A stretch of 64,000 bases of DNA from Deltaproteobacteria bacterium (GCA_016214985.1 JACRMM010000028.1:124001-188000), one strand, 5' to 3'; shown: positions 26,287 through 34,948, counted from the first letter of the stretch. Notes: generated from the letters alone by a model not told the origin. Numbers and translations: made by a program.

Positions 26287-27081
26287 CTATGGAACCGGCC
26301 GGGTGAACGGCATCGCCAATAGGCGCCCAAGGCCCAGCGTCTCCAGGTCCGGGTAGGCCCCCATCCCGATTCGGATCCCGCTTTGGTTCACGCCGGTCAG
26401 CAGAGTCCCCAGAAACCGGTCCCACACGGAAAATATCGTCCCGTAGTTGGTGTTGCGCTCCCGGATCACCACCGAGTGGTGGATCCGGTGCATGGAGGGG
26501 GGAACGAAGAAGGCCCAGAAAGCCCGCTCGAACCAGCCAGGAACGCGGACCACGCTGTGCTGGAACTGGGCGCACAGGACCAGGAGGAGCTCGAAGACCA
26601 CGAGCTCCACGAGTCTGAGCCCCAGGAAGAACACCAGGGCGATCTTGAGCGCGGCCGAGATCGAGAGCTCCCCAATATGAAAGCGCGTCGCGGTGGACAC
26701 GTCCATATTGAGGTCGCTGTGGTGTACCCGATGGAAACGCCACAACAGGGGCATCTCGTGGTTGAGCAGGTGCCACACATAGAGCATGAAGTCCATGAAC
26801 GCCACCGCCGTAACCAGTCGAACCCACTCGGGAGGATCGAGCAGAGCCAGGACGCCCACTCGATGTTCGGCAACGTAGGCCGTCGTTCCCAGGAGGGCGG
26901 TGCTGAAGGCCAGATTCATCAAGAGCCCGTTGAACGCTGTCAAAGACAGGTTGGTGACCCATCGTCCGGGTTTCGATACCGTGCTCGGCCGGTAGGGGGC
27001 CAGCAGCTCGAAGACCAGGAACGCCCCAAACCCGCCCCACACGAACGCGAACCGCAGCAGCCCGGCCGTCTCTACCGTCAT
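26287..27081 (-). CDS. Sterol desaturase/fatty-acid hydroxylase family membrane protein
   Basis: The 264-residue integral membrane protein carries the three His clusters that bind a di-iron centre: WHLLNHEMP, FHRVHHSDLNMDVS and HRIHHSVVIRERNTNYGTI. Membrane helices include LLRFAFVWGGFGAFLVFELL and AAVAFMDFMLYV-type segments near residues 90-105. It probably hydroxylates or desaturates a lipid with O2. Its ATG (27081) overlaps the stop of the LysR gene, so both are co-transcribed. Substrate is unknown. Confidence 0.88.
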   Translation of the reverse strand: MTVETAGLLRFAFVWGGFGAFLVFELLAPYRPSTVSKPGRWVTNLSLTAFNGLLMNLAFSTALLGTTAYVAEHRVGVLALLDPPEWVRLVTAVAFMDFMLYVWHLLNHEMPLLWRFHRVHHSDLNMDVSTATRFHIGELSISAALKIALVFFLGLRLVELVVFELLLVLCAQFQHSVVRVPGWFERAFWAFFVPPSMHRIHHSVVIRERNTNYGTIFSVWDRFLGTLLTGVNQSGIRIGMGAYPDLETLGLGRLLAMPFTRPVP

Positions 27082-28013
27082 CTCGACCCTCCCGTTCCAC
27101 GCACCGTTTGCCCGCTCTTTGCCTGCTCCCGCGCGAACTCCCGGAAGATCCGGAACGCGGGGGGAGCGGTCTTGTCCCGGTGCCGCACCTCCACGAACGT
27201 CCGGGTCACGGCGATCCCGTCGATCGATAACCCCACCAGCCGCCCGGTTTCCAACTCGTGGCGGATCGTCAGCCCCGAAAAGTACGAGTATCCCAGACCG
27301 GCCATCACGGCCTGCTTGATGGCCTCCACCGACCCCAGTTGGACGGGATCGGGAAACGCGAACCCCCGGCCCTGGACGTAGGTCTCCAGGGTACGCCGGG
27401 TGGCCGAACCCGGCTCCCGCACGATCAGCCTGTGGGGCAGCAGTTCCGGGAACGCCGGGTTCGGCCGCGTCGCCAAGGGGTGGCCCGGCCCGCACGCGAA
27501 GACGATCTCATCCTCCAGAAACGGTTCGGCCGCCAGCCGCGGGGAGACGACAGGGGCCCCGAGGTAGCCGATGTCGAAGTCGTCGCGCAGCAGTCTCTCC
27601 TCAATGTGGGCCGTGTTCTCGATCTCCAGAAGCACCTCGATACGGGGATGACGGGCGGCGAACGCGGCGATCACGGCCGGGAAGAAGTAGGTCCCGATCG
27701 AGGTGCTGGCTCCCACCCGCACGGTGCCCGTTTCCCCGTCCCGGTAACCCGTGAACGCCTCGCCGATCTCCCGCACGATCGCTTCGACGCGGCCCGCCTG
27801 CTCCACCAGGGAGCGGCCCGCCGCGGTGAGATGGATCGCCTTGCCGTGCTGTTCCAGCAGGGGAACCCCGAGCAACGCGGTGAGCGCCCGCACCTGAGCC
27901 GACACCGCCGACTGGGTGAGCAGAAGCTCCCGGGCGGCGCGGGTGTAGCTGCAGTGCCGGGCGACGGTGCGGAACACGCGAAGCTGGTGCAAGGTCAGAC
28001 GATGGAGGTCCAT
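27078..28013 (-). CDS. LysR-family transcription regulator
   Basis: The 311-residue protein has an N-terminal helix-turn-helix (LTLHQLRVFRTVARHCSYTR, ELLLTQSAVSAQVRALTALL) and the LysR effector domain (VRVGASTSIGTYFFPAVIAA, REPGSGTATRRTLETYVQG-like region with REPGSATRRT, and GSVEAIKQAVMAGLGYSYFS). Similar regulators (CbbR/CysB-like) control sulfur or carbon genes. It is divergent from the TSUP permease at 28089, with 75 bp between the starts, so it most likely controls that gene and its own operon with the desaturase-like gene. Confidence 0.93.
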   Translation of the reverse strand: MDLHRLTLHQLRVFRTVARHCSYTRAARELLLTQSAVSAQVRALTALLGVPLLEQHGKAIHLTAAGRSLVEQAGRVEAIVREIGEAFTGYRDGETGTVRVGASTSIGTYFFPAVIAAFAARHPRIEVLLEIENTAHIEERLLRDDFDIGYLGAPVVSPRLAAEPFLEDEIVFACGPGHPLATRPNPAFPELLPHRLIVREPGSATRRTLETYVQGRGFAFPDPVQLGSVEAIKQAVMAGLGYSYFSGLTIRHELETGRLVGLSIDGIAVTRTFVEVRHRDKTAPPAFRIFREFAREQAKSGQTVRGTGGSR

Positions 28014-28088
28014 GTGACAAAAATATTTGATCGAATCCAGAAAAACAATGAATTTCATTTTCCGATCTTTCCGCTCTATCTTTCTCCC

Positions 28089-28862
28089 ATGGAGCAAACC
28101 ATGGTCGTGCTCGGGATCGGGCTCGTGGGGGGAGCGGTGTCCGGTTTCCTGGGGATCGGCGGCGGGATCGTCACCGCGCCCCTTCTCCTGTACGTGCCCG
28201 CTGCCTTGGGTCTGCCGCCCTTATCCATGCACGTGGTGAGCGGGCTCACCATCACCCAGGCCCTGTTCGCCGGGCTCCTTGGGGCGTGGCTCCACGGTCG
28301 TCAGGGCACGGTGGACCGCAAGCTGGCCGGGGTCATGAGCGTCGTCATCTTCGGCGCCTCCCTGGCAGGGGCTGCCGCGTCCCCGCTCTTCACCCACAAG
28401 TTCTTGCTGGGGGTCTTCGCTGCCCTCGCCCTGACGGCGGCGGTGCTCATCTTCCGACCCGGACGGCCGAACGAAGAGGAGGGCTACCGCCTCGGCAGTT
28501 TCCCGGTGTCGGGGGCTGTGGGAATTGCAGCCGGGGTCGGCGTTCTTGGCGGTTTGGTAGGTCAGGGCGGGTCGTTCCTGCTGATCCCGGCGCTGACGGG
28601 TCTCCTCCGGGTGCCCTTGCGGGTGGCGATGGGGAGCAATTTGGTCATCGTGTTCTTCGCCTCTCTGGCCGGTTTCTTCGGCAAGGCCGCCACCGGGCAG
28701 ATCCCCTTCGCGCTCGCCATGGCCCTTCTGGCCGGGGTCGCCCCGGGCTCATTGCTCGGCATTCGATGGAACCACCGGGCTCCCGTGCGGGCCCTGCGTT
28801 TGACTCTGGGTGGATTGATCCTCGTTGCCTGCGCCCGAATGGTGTGGGATCTGACGGGATAA
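28089..28862 (+). CDS. TSUP (TauE/SafE) family anion permease
   Basis: The 257-residue permease has two homologous halves with the family pattern GAVSGFLGIGGGIVTAPLLL and AAGVGVLGGLVGQGGSFLLI, and about eight hydrophobic segments (VMSVVIFGASLAGAAASPLF, FALAMALLAGVAPGSLLGIR). TSUP members carry sulfite, sulfoacetate or other anions. It lies 35 bp upstream of selD on the same strand and divergent to a LysR regulator, so uptake or export of a selenium or sulfur oxyanion is a reasonable guess (inference). Confidence 0.88.
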   Translation: MEQTMVVLGIGLVGGAVSGFLGIGGGIVTAPLLLYVPAALGLPPLSMHVVSGLTITQALFAGLLGAWLHGRQGTVDRKLAGVMSVVIFGASLAGAAASPLFTHKFLLGVFAALALTAAVLIFRPGRPNEEEGYRLGSFPVSGAVGIAAGVGVLGGLVGQGGSFLLIPALTGLLRVPLRVAMGSNLVIVFFASLAGFFGKAATGQIPFALAMALLAGVAPGSLLGIRWNHRAPVRALRLTLGGLILVACARMVWDLTG

Positions 28863-28897
28863 AGAAGTCGTAACCCATCACGAGAAAGGACAAGCCC

Positions 28898-29950
28898 ATG
28901 AACCCATTTCGAAAGAGCAAGACTCTGATGAGCGTATCTCGGACGTGCGGGTGAGCGGCCAAGATCGATCCGACGGTCCTGTCGGATGCGCTCAAGGATC
29001 TGCCCAAACCCACGGATCCCGACCTGCTGGTGGGGTTCGAGACTTCCGATGACGCTGCCGTCTACCGGGTGAGCCCGGAGATCGCGCTCGTCACCACCGT
29101 GGACTACATCACTCCGGTGGTGGACGACCCGATCTGGTTCGGCCGGATCGCGGCGGCCAACTCGCTCTCGGATGTGTGGGCCATGGGCGGCCGCCCGGTG
29201 ACTGCGCTGAACCTGGTGAACTTTCCGTTCCGCACCCTGGATCCCGGGATCCTGCGGGAGATTCTTCTGGGCGGCGCCGAGAAGGTGGCCGAGGCGGGCG
29301 CGAGCTTGGCGGGCGGCCACTCGGTGGACGACCCGGAGCCCAAGTACGGCCTGGCGGTGACAGGGGTGGTCCACCCCGACCGGGTGCTCACCAATCGAGG
29401 GGCGCGGCCGGGTGATGCGCTTGTCCTGACCAAGCCCCTGGGCAGTGGGGTGGTGTTCAACGCCAACCGCGCCGGCAAGTTCTCGAAATCCTTGCTCGAC
29501 GAGATCCTCCCGATCGTGGCTGCATTGAACAAGATCCCCCTGGAGACGGCCCTGGGGTACGAGATCCACGGGTTGACCGACATCACCGGGTTCGGCTTTG
29601 CCGGCCACGCCCTGGAAATGGCCGTCCACTCGGGGGTGCGGATGCGGGTCTCGTTCGCGGCGCTGCCGATCTACCCGGGTGCCGCGGAGATGTACGCGGC
29701 CGGGGTGGGGACCGGCTCCAACGACGGGAACCGCCGGATCTGCGGCGACCGGCTCCGCATCGTCGCCACGCTGAGCCCCGAACGGGCCGAGCTCCTGGTG
29801 GACCCCCAGACCTCCGGGGGGCTCCTGATCTCGCTGCCTGAGGGGCGAGCGAAGGACCTGGTCCGGGACCTTCACGGGGCCGGGGTGCCGTGGGCCGCGG
29901 TAATCGGGCGGGTGGAAGAGGGGGAAGGGGCCCTGGTGATCGAGGACTGA
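28898..29950 (+). CDS. selD: Selenide, water dikinase, itself a selenoprotein (UGA 28952 = Sec19)
   Basis: SelD makes selenophosphate from selenide and ATP for Sec-tRNA and tRNA selenation. The frame opens at ATG 28898 (AGAAAGGACAAGCCC upstream) and reads SVSRTCG, TGA at 28952-28954, then AAKIDPTVLSDALKDLP. The family signature GxxAK(I/L) has Cys or Sec at this spot, so the UGA is Sec19, the catalytic residue. Later segments are VTTVDYITPVVDDPIWFGR, GGHSVDDPEPKYGLAVTGVV, GLTDITGFGFAGHALEMA and LLVDPQTSGGLLISLPEG. Without recoding, the gene would appear to start only at 29030. Confidence 0.95.
28952..28994 (+). promoter_or_regulatory. Bacterial SECIS hairpin in selD
   Basis: TGAGCG (28952-28957, including the UGA) pairs with CGCTCA (28989-28994). 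An inner stem ATCCGAC (28968-28974) pairs with GTCGGAT (28981-28987) around a GGTCCT loop. The two-part stem with a G/U-containing apical loop fits SelB-binding hairpins. Confidence 0.8.
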
Positions 29951-30221
29951 CCTCGACAGAGCGTGTTTCCCCATCATGCGCCGAGTGGTGGCGATCCCAT
30001 TTTTTCTAACTGGCTGCCGATCCGGACCGGTTTCTTCGGGGATCTCCCCTTGTCCGAACGCGGCCGCGGTGGTAGAGGCCTGAAGGGGCGGGACGGGGGA
30101 CAGGGACGCTCGGTTTCGGCCGGGACGTCCCGGTGGCCGACCGCGACGGCGGTCACAGACGGGTGGGTCGCAGCCCAGGCTATTTGCGATCCGTAGGGGT
30201 CAGGCATCGGGGAGGTAGAGG

Positions 30222-31211
30222 ATGGAGCCTACAAGGACCGGGCGGGAGGGCGGAGTCCGGGGCGCCCTGGCGCTGACGGCTTTCGTGCTGGTGACCTGGC
30301 ACGGCACGGCCCTGGGATCCCATGTCTCCCTCGGCGCCGGCGCGGGCGAGGCCGGCGGGCCGATTACCACCGTACCCGCGTCGGGCCTGGAGCGGGGGCA
30401 ATGGGTTACGGACCTGGGAGTTGATTACCTGAGATTCGACACCTTCTCGCAGGACCGGCTGTTACGCTTTGCGGCTGCCGATCGGGAGGTTCACAACGTC
30501 GCCTCCGTGACGACCTACACGGCAGGGTTCAGCCTGGGCCTGGCGGAGGGCATTGGCGTTCACCTGGGCCTTCCTTACGTTTTCCGGGACGATGTCGTCG
30601 AGAGTGAGCCCCCGGACGAGGTTCACCGGCACGGCGACGCCAGCGGGTTCGGAGATGCCTCGGTCCACTTCCACCACCGACTGGTCCACTTCGTCGAGCA
30701 CGATCTGCGGTTGGCGCTGCTCTACGGACTCAAGGTGCCCACCGGCGACACCAGCGAGAAGGATGCCGACGGTACCCGGTTCGAGGCCGAGTTCCAGCCC
30801 GGCTCCGGTTCCTGGGATCCCTTCCTCGGCCTCTCCGCCTCCGCTGGGCCGGGGCCCCTGTCGGTTCACGGCAACGTGACCTACACCCTAGTGACTGAGG
30901 GGACCCAGGACACTGATCTCGGCGACCGGCTCAGCGCCAATCTGGCCGCGGTGTATCGGCTGTCTGCACCGGTGGCCGTCGACCTGGTCCTCGAGGCCAA
31001 CGGCCTCTGGCAGGCCAAAGAGAAGGCACACGGCGAGAAGGACCCCGACAGCGGCGGGCGGGTGCTCTTGCTGTCGCCAGGAATCCGGGCGATCTTCGGG
31101 CAGTGGCTCGCGGCCTACGGCTCGCTCGGTGTCCCCGTCTTTCAGGACCTCAACGGGGACCAGAACGAGCTCGACTACCGGCTAACGGCAGGTGTCAATG
31201 CGTCGTTCTGA
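30222..31211 (+). CDS. Outer-membrane beta-barrel, transporter-like, 329 aa
   Basis: A signal segment (LALTAFVLVTWHGTALGSH) precedes a chain of paired strands such as LGVDYLRFDTFSQDRLL, YTAGFSLGLAEGIGVHLGLP, LRLALLYGLKVPTGDTSEKD and FLGLSASAGPGPLSVHGNVT, with AVDLVLEANGLWQAKEK and a final YRLTAGVNASF. This arrangement, with GLKVPTGD, is found in DUF3187 and MetA-pathway (phenol-degradation) type outer-membrane proteins. A His-rich stretch (EVHRHGDASGFGDASVHFHH) could bind metal. It overlaps the next lipoprotein gene by 20 bp, so the two are one operon. Confidence 0.85.
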   Translation: MEPTRTGREGGVRGALALTAFVLVTWHGTALGSHVSLGAGAGEAGGPITTVPASGLERGQWVTDLGVDYLRFDTFSQDRLLRFAAADREVHNVASVTTYTAGFSLGLAEGIGVHLGLPYVFRDDVVESEPPDEVHRHGDASGFGDASVHFHHRLVHFVEHDLRLALLYGLKVPTGDTSEKDADGTRFEAEFQPGSGSWDPFLGLSASAGPGPLSVHGNVTYTLVTEGTQDTDLGDRLSANLAAVYRLSAPVAVDLVLEANGLWQAKEKAHGEKDPDSGGRVLLLSPGIRAIFGQWLAAYGSLGVPVFQDLNGDQNELDYRLTAGVNASF

Positions 31212-31707
31212 GGCGATGTCCGCGCCCTTCTCGTGCAGCTGGCTCCACTCTGCGGCGCTGCTTCTCCTGATCTTGGCGGAGGCAGGGTGCGGAGGGTTTC
31301 ACGTCGTGCCGCTGAAACGTCATGACGTGAAGGTAGGTGGCTTCACCAAGCACTACGAGGGGAGCTACTTCGAGGTCGCGGAGGGGGGCGCGTTCAGTGT
31401 GGAGCTCCTGACCCGCCCGGCGCGCCTCAAGGCGGGGTACCAACGTGTAGACATCGTGGTCCACGACCGTCGGGACCGGGACGTGGAACAGGGACAGGTG
31501 TCCGCCGTAGCGCGGGCCCTGGGAACGGAGGCGCAGATCGTCCCACGGGTCCTCGAACAGCATAGCGGGATCTACACGCTGGAGGGGGTGGCCCTCTCCG
31601 GACCCTCTGACTGGGTACTCACGATCACCATACGAAAGGATGGCGTCGAGGACCGGGTCGTCTTCCGGCTGCCCGGCGCCGAGGGGGCCGCGAACAAGGG
31701 CACGTGA
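31192..31707 (+). CDS. YtkA-like lipoprotein
   Basis: The GTG at 31192 or the ATG at 31198 starts a prolipoprotein with lipobox LAEAGC after LHSAALLLLI. The mature domain has HDVKVGGFTKHYEGSYFEVA, RLKAGYQRVDIVVHDRRDRD and SGIYTLEGVALSGPSDWVLT, followed by ITIRKDGVEDRVVFRLP. This is the Ig-like YtkA/FixH pattern: a substituted beta-sandwich ending in an extracytoplasmic domain with Gly, Val and charged strands. Such proteins bind copper or assist respiratory metal insertion. It is coupled to the beta-barrel gene upstream. Confidence 0.7.
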   Translation: MSMRRSEAMSAPFSCSWLHSAALLLLILAEAGCGGFHVVPLKRHDVKVGGFTKHYEGSYFEVAEGGAFSVELLTRPARLKAGYQRVDIVVHDRRDRDVEQGQVSAVARALGTEAQIVPRVLEQHSGIYTLEGVALSGPSDWVLTITIRKDGVEDRVVFRLPGAEGAANKGT

Positions 31708-31918
31708 GGCCCTGTCGTTGCCGTGGTCGACGCAGAACGCGGGGATCTGACCCGCTACCGCGCGCGCTCCGTCAGTAGGACGCCGCCTCCTCCCGCGCGG
31801 GCTCCCCGACGCCCCTCCGAGGAGCCCAACCCGCAGGGAGCATGGCCGGCATTGCGAGGCAGCCCTCGGAGCCCTAGGTTTGGGCCGCCCCGCCGTCGAC
31901 GTCCCCGTCCACCCCATC

Positions 31919-32176
31919 TCAGAATCCCCATCTCCGGTGAAAGAAATTGTAGATCGGGGTGAACACAAGGCCGATGTAGGCCCCCCACAGGAAGCTCTCG
32001 ACCAGGCCGACCAGAAATCCGCCAGGGGTGAGCCACTTGAACCCGGGCAGGGTTGCCTCGAGAAACATCGTCATGTGGAAGCGCTCCGGCACGATGAGGC
32101 CATAGAGGATGCACACGAGATAGCTTGCGAGGAGGAAGGTGCTGAGAGACCAGGTCACGACGCGGATGTTCAGCAT
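31919..32176 (-). CDS. DUF5676 family small membrane protein, 85 aa
   Basis: The ATG at 32176 follows GGAGGCCCC. Two membrane helices, VTWSLSTFLLASYLVCILYG and FLVGLVESFLWGAYIGLVFT, are joined by LIVPERFHMTMFLEATLPGF. The ending IYNFFHRRWG is typical of DUF5676 proteins, which are usually found in copper and heavy-metal gene clusters. Its function is unknown. It is the last gene of the minus-strand unit that begins near 34746. Confidence 0.85.
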   Translation of the reverse strand: MLNIRVVTWSLSTFLLASYLVCILYGLIVPERFHMTMFLEATLPGFKWLTPGGFLVGLVESFLWGAYIGLVFTPIYNFFHRRWGF

Positions 32177-32234
32177 GGGGCCTCCTTCTCCAGAGTGGGC
32201 GCGCAACGGCCGTAACGAGCATTTCCGGTCCAGC

Positions 32235-32471
32235 TCAGTGCCGGTGTGAGCCCCCCGCCGGGAGGCTCTTCGTCTCCTCTTCTTTCGGTCCCCCGCCGGT
32301 CTCGGAGTCCCCGTATCCGGTGTGGCCCGCGTGCCCCCCGCATCCTCCTCCTCCGCCGCTCTGATGCCCTCCGCCGTGGCCGCCGCCGCACCCTGCGCCG
32401 GAGCGGTGCATCCAGAAGAAGAAAACGAGGAGCGCGATCCAAAACCAGTTGTTCCGCAAGAACTCTCCCAT
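32235..32471 (-). CDS. DUF2933-like small membrane protein with Gly/His/Cys-rich tail
   Basis: From ATG 32471 the 78-residue protein has one membrane helix (NNWFWIALLVFFFWMHRSGA) and a cytoplasmic or periplasmic tail rich in Gly, His and Cys (CGGGHGGGHQSGGGGGCGGH), ending SLPAGGSHRH. DUF2933 proteins of this build occur next to copper-resistance and methyltransferase genes. The His/Cys-rich tail could bind metal. Neighbouring DUF5676 and ICMT-type genes follow the same arrangement. Confidence 0.85.
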   Translation of the reverse strand: MGEFLRNNWFWIALLVFFFWMHRSGAGCGGGHGGGHQSGGGGGCGGHAGHTGYGDSETGGGPKEEETKSLPAGGSHRH

Positions 32472-32564
32472 GTGACATCTCTCCTTTCGTGCACTGCCGC
32501 GCACCTTGCCCCTGGTTGCCACCCGTGTGGATTACGTCCGCGCGGAGGCCGCCCGCCCTCGGGA

Positions 32565-33230
32565 CTACGGGTGGTCGTTCTCGGAAGACCCGGGGTTGAG
32601 CAATCGCCTCCACTCGCCCCGCCGGGGAAAGAACATCGGTACCTGACGCCGGTATTCAGCGTACGCGGCGCCGTGCTGGGCGAGCATTGCGCGCTCCTCC
32701 TTCTTCGCCAGCCGGGCGTAGGCCCAGACGATGAGGGGGAAGAGCACGAGGGTCGGGATGGTGGGCCAGTGGATCAGCTGTCCGAAGATGGCGAGGAAAA
32801 TGCCCGTGTACTGGGGGTGACGCACCACGGCGTACAGCCCGTCGGTAGCGAGCTCCTTCTTCTGTGTGGCCCGGTACACCTCGCGCCACCCTTCGATGAG
32901 GAGCGAGATGCCGAAGAAGACCACGGTGTAACCCACCAGCATCTCGACCATGGCGCCCAGATCGCCCCAGCCGAAGAGCGCCGCCCAGAGGTGCCCGCTC
33001 TGGTGGAGCCAGGGGATAGAGATGCCGAGCCATCCGGTGAGGAGGTAGATCGTGAGAGGGAACCCATACATCTCGGCATACAGCGCGATGATGAAGGCCT
33101 GAATGAGCCCGGCCCGGGTCCACTCCTTCCAGCTCTTCGGGGCCAGATAGCGGTACAGGATCCACGATACGATCACCACCATTACGGCGGTGAGGCCCCA
33201 GGTCCCTCCCAGGGGCGATCCACTCTTCAT
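32565..33230 (-). CDS. Isoprenylcysteine-carboxyl-methyltransferase-like membrane protein
   Basis: The 221-residue protein has five to six membrane helices (LTAVMVVIVSWILYRYL, WTRAGLIQAFIIALYAEMYG, GYTVVFFGISLLIEGWREVY, LVLFPLIVWAYARLAKKEE) and the ICMT/PEMT signature LATDGLYAVVRHPQYTGIFL followed by AIFG and GAAYAEYRRQVPMFFPR. The RHPxY segment binds S-adenosylmethionine. The substrate is probably a lipid or membrane metabolite. In copper islands it is often the neighbour of DUF2933. Confidence 0.9.
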   Translation of the reverse strand: MKSGSPLGGTWGLTAVMVVIVSWILYRYLAPKSWKEWTRAGLIQAFIIALYAEMYGFPLTIYLLTGWLGISIPWLHQSGHLWAALFGWGDLGAMVEMLVGYTVVFFGISLLIEGWREVYRATQKKELATDGLYAVVRHPQYTGIFLAIFGQLIHWPTIPTLVLFPLIVWAYARLAKKEERAMLAQHGAAYAEYRRQVPMFFPRRGEWRRLLNPGSSENDHP

Positions 33231-33339
33231 GACTCTTCTCCTCTCGTTTCAGCGCCTCTGTATCGTCCCGATCTGTCTCTCCCTTCGGACAACCGCGACT
33301 GCCACGTCGCCGTCGGGAATCGGCAGCGCTTGCGCGGCC

Positions 33340-34083
33340 TCAGGGGCGAAACGGCGGCTTTTCGCATTTGAGGGCCACCATGTCCCGCAGCGTCTCTTCT
33401 TCGGCGAGGAAGGCCTCGACGGCGGCCGGGTCGAACTGGGTCCCGCTCATCCGGAAGATCTCCCCCTTGGCCTCGTCAAAGGAGAGGCCCTTGCGGTAGG
33501 GGCGATCCGAGGTCATGGCGTCCAGCGTGTCAACGACCGCGAAAACCCGAGCCCCCCACGGGATGGCTTCCCCCGCGAGCCCCCGGGGGTATCCCGTTCC
33601 GTCGACCCGCTCCTCGTGGGCGAGGACGATCTTCGCCGCTTCGGTCAGAAACGGGACCCGTGCCAGGATGTCGCGGCCCTTCTCCGGGTGGGTGCGCATG
33701 ACAGCCCACTCCTCCTCCGACAGGGGCCCTGCCTTCAAGAGCACCGCGTCGGGAACCCCGATCTTGCCGATGTCGTGCAAGAGCGCGCCCCAGTGGATCT
33801 GCCGCAGCGCCTCCCGGTCCTCGGTGAAGCGCTTTGCCAGGACGAGGGTGTGGCAGGCCACGCGACGGGAGTGGAGGCCCGTCTGGTGCTCGCGCTCGTC
33901 CAGGGCCGCTGCGAGCGCTTCGGCCAGCGAGAAATGGCTCTCCTCCCGGCTCTTTTCGAGGGCCCGAAACTCCTTCTCCTTCAGGAAGCATCCTTCGCAG
34001 CAGTACAACCCGTCCCGCCGAGAGTGGGGGGCCGCGGCAATCGAGGCACCGCAGAAGACGCAGTGCGGGGATTGCTCTTTCAT
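33340..34083 (-). CDS. HD-GYP-like phosphodiesterase with N-terminal Cys cluster
   Basis: The N-terminal 30 residues form a CxxC...CCxxC cluster (HCVFCGASIAAAP and GLYCCEGCF), probably a zinc-binding knuckle. The rest is an HD-GYP domain: GALLHDIGKIGVPDAVLLKA, VMRTHPEKGRDILARVPFLT, VLAHEERVDGTGYPRGLAGE and AVVDTLDAMTSDRPYRKGLS. The His usually found before HE is Ala here (AHEERVDGTGYP), but HD and GYP are intact. It would hydrolyse cyclic di-GMP. It lies between the CxxC membrane protein and the methyltransferase, so metal input and cyclic di-GMP turnover may be linked. Confidence 0.85.
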   Translation of the reverse strand: MKEQSPHCVFCGASIAAAPHSRRDGLYCCEGCFLKEKEFRALEKSREESHFSLAEALAAALDEREHQTGLHSRRVACHTLVLAKRFTEDREALRQIHWGALLHDIGKIGVPDAVLLKAGPLSEEEWAVMRTHPEKGRDILARVPFLTEAAKIVLAHEERVDGTGYPRGLAGEAIPWGARVFAVVDTLDAMTSDRPYRKGLSFDEAKGEIFRMSGTQFDPAAVEAFLAEEETLRDMVALKCEKPPFRP

Positions 34084-34206
34084 CCGATCCTCCTCGGGCT
34101 CCACCGGCAGGGCACCGGTATTCGGCTCAGCGGGAGCGTCCGCAACCCCTCTAACCCGTAGTGCCTTGACGTGCACCCGCTCGTGATCCGAGGCATCTTG
34201 TCGCGC

Positions 34207-34746
34207 CTATGTCTTCTTCCGCTTCCAGTTGTTGATCTGAGGTTCGAGGTGCTCGGTGTAGCAGTGGGGGCACACGCCGTGGCTGAACTCGATGCCTTCC
34301 GCGTCGTAGAGTGCCTGCTCCAGGGGCACCCAGTGGTCTCGTCCGTCACCTCCCATCCGGGGTATCCCCTTGCAGTACATGCAGATCCGCAGAAACGGCC
34401 CGCCGCCGCCGCGTGTGGGTCGTGCGTCGAGCACGGAGTCGCGGGCGGCCTGGCACACCCGGGCGAGGGCCGCGCCGAGCGCGGCAAAGGTGAGCATCAT
34501 GGGACCCATGCCGCTGCCGAACGAATCCGCGACCGCGCGAAGGAGCCCCGGCACGGCCTGACCTCGGTCGACGCCGACGACGAACATCGCGGCCGGATGA
34601 AGAACCAGAACACCAAAGACGCTGCCCACGGCCAACGACACGGGGTCCAAGACCCGAGCCCACTTCCGTGAGGCAGTTCCCCCTTCGGGAGCCGCACGGT
34701 CCCCTGCGCCGGTGAGATCTGGTACTCCGAGGATCGAACGGCTCAC
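34207..34746 (-). CDS. Membrane protein with C-terminal CxxC / HGVCPHC domain
   Basis: The GTG at 34746 follows GGGAGA. Two hydrophobic segments, LDPVSLAVGSVFGVLVLHPA and GPMMLTFAALGAALARVCQA, precede a cytoplasmic tail with ICMYCKGIPRM, WVPLEQALYDAEGIEFSHG and VCPHCYTEHLEPQINNWKRK. The two CxxC pairs plus the His could hold zinc or iron; the FSHGxCPxC ending is found at the end of many sensor proteins. It is the first gene behind the sigma-54 promoter at 34853-34868 and AATAGTC operator 34949. No family name is clear. An ATG at 34770 is a weaker alternative start. Confidence 0.75.
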   Translation of the reverse strand: MSRSILGVPDLTGAGDRAAPEGGTASRKWARVLDPVSLAVGSVFGVLVLHPAAMFVVGVDRGQAVPGLLRAVADSFGSGMGPMMLTFAALGAALARVCQAARDSVLDARPTRGGGGPFLRICMYCKGIPRMGGDGRDHWVPLEQALYDAEGIEFSHGVCPHCYTEHLEPQINNWKRKKT

Positions 34747-34852
34747 GGTGTCTCCCTTCTTTCGCTCCATTTGCCTTCCTGCACAGGTCCCGGAGCGCGC
34801 GGACGTCACGGGAGACCTCCCAGCACAGGCAATTCGGCACACCTCCCTGTCA

Positions 34853-34868
34853 AGCACGGGACGTGCCG
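34853..34868 (-). promoter_or_regulatory. Sigma-54 promoter for the 34746 gene
   Basis: Minus-strand CGGCACGTCCCGTGCTT has the GGCACG -24 box and a GG-N10-GC step. It is 80 bp downstream of the AATAGTC operator and 107 bp upstream of the GTG. Confidence 0.8.
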
Positions 34869-34948
34869 CCGTGAGGAACGGCCCCGCGCCCGCCGTCGGC
34901 AGGTCTCGCTTCCTGGCCTCCCCCACTGCGGAGGAGCCGCGTCTGCGG

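Noticed and set aside
30172..30190. Further AATAGTC operators (AATAGCC at about 16990, 30176 and 42350)
   Set aside because: They differ at the key T of AATAGTC and lack a partner 20 bp away; sigma-54 promoters are not in place.
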